A stretch of DNA of 64,000 nucleotides, taken from assembly GCA_028551475.1 (NCBI GenBank), contig CM052355.1, positions 4,712,001 to 4,776,000 of the forward strand, in the 5' to 3' direction. Below the pieces are notes generated by a model. It did not search any database. It saw only the letters and a list, made by a program, of their open reading frames with translations, and had not been told where the DNA came from. Shown piece by piece: positions 63,819-64,000 of the stretch. Each line of letters starts with the position of its first letter. Positions within the stretch are counted from its first letter, which is position 1. Source of the DNA: Casuarina equisetifolia. Taxonomy: Eukaryota > Streptophyta > Magnoliopsida > Fagales > Casuarinaceae. Position numbers and translations under genes: made by a program.

Positions 63819-64000
63819 CTAAGAACTAGTGAACTTGGTGACCGCCTTGGTGCCCTCGGACACCGCATGCTTGGCCAGCTCTCCGGGCAAGACAAGGCGC
63901 ACTGCAGTCTGGATCTCGCGCGAGGTAATGGTGGGCTTTTTGTTATAGCGGGCGAGCCTGGCAGCCTCTTGTGCTAGCTTCTCAAAGATGTCGTTGATGA
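63819..64000 (-). CDS. H2B: Histone H2B, C-terminal part (runs off the window)
   Basis: The minus strand encodes 59 residues up to a TAG at 63819-63821: [20 protein letters not shown] (end of the histone-fold central helix), [20 protein letters not shown] (loop 2 and alpha 3) and [19 protein letters not shown] (alpha C). This is a full match to plant H2B. The lysine in [10 protein letters not shown] is the conserved monoubiquitination region. The N-terminal tail lies beyond 64000. The codons are GC-rich at third positions, as usual for histones and unlike the neighbours. Core nucleosome component, nuclear. Confidence 0.97.
   Translation of the reverse strand, partial: INDIFEKLAQEAARLARYNKKPTITSREIQTAVRLVLPGELAKHAVSEGTKAVTKFTSS

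Noticed and set aside
1-64000. tRNA, rRNA, CRISPR or bacterial-type operon features
   Set aside because: No cloverleaf with A/B boxes, rRNA-like stretch, or regularly spaced repeat array was seen. miRNA hairpins cannot be judged reliably by eye.

Overview
This is nuclear DNA from a flowering plant, most likely a woody or otherwise repeat-rich eudicot. Genes are split by AT-rich GT-AG introns, spacers are long and AT-rich with CT/GA microsatellites, Ty1/copia relics are frequent, and the gene families (SIAMESE-related CDK inhibitor, DUF247, DC1, DUF1997 plastid protein) are typical of land plants or plants. No bacterial, organellar, CRISPR or operon-like structure is visible.

Layout. Positions 740-1155 hold the last two exons of an unrecognised + strand gene. 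A single-exon SIAMESE-related CDK inhibitor lies at 7210-7611. A four-exon 2-oxoglutarate/Fe(II) dioxygenase (374 aa) lies at 17425-19363. Spacers on both sides hold a worn copia integrase fragment (about 15.1 kb), an LTR-like tract (16.6 kb) and a worn minus-strand copia RT/RNase H relic (24.6-26.6 kb). A + strand NT-C2/coiled-coil protein gene (27.0-33.1 kb) converges on a minus-strand seven-exon RING-HC E3 ligase gene (33.7-39.1 kb, 863 aa). After an 8-kb spacer come a copied 3' end of the DUF1997 gene (47.4 kb), a DUF247 gene broken by one extra C (48.2-49.6 kb), and a nearly complete copia element with 194-bp LTRs (49.9-54.8 kb). Then follow retroelement debris, a DC1-domain pseudogene (57.3-57.8 kb, minus), the six-exon DUF1997 gene (59.5-63.3 kb, minus) and the 3' end of a histone H2B gene (63.8 kb, minus).

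The order CDK inhibitor - RING - DUF1997 matches, from memory, the Arabidopsis chromosome 5 neighbours SIAMESE (At5g04470), At5g04460 and At5g04440. The window therefore looks like an expanded version of that block, with retrotransposons, a DUF247 gene, a DC1 fragment and other genes inserted. The genes do not form a pathway; they share ancestry of position only.

I found no clearly new biological system. The best leads are: the nonsense pattern in the copia element (eight stops, seven explained by C-to-T in Gln codons, six of them CAG-to-TAG); the partial duplication of a gene 3' end 11.8 kb away; single-base frame breaks in the DUF247 and DUF1997 genes; and recurring short motifs in the RING protein. 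Coordinates of spliced genes were set by hand from splice consensus and reading-phase agreement.
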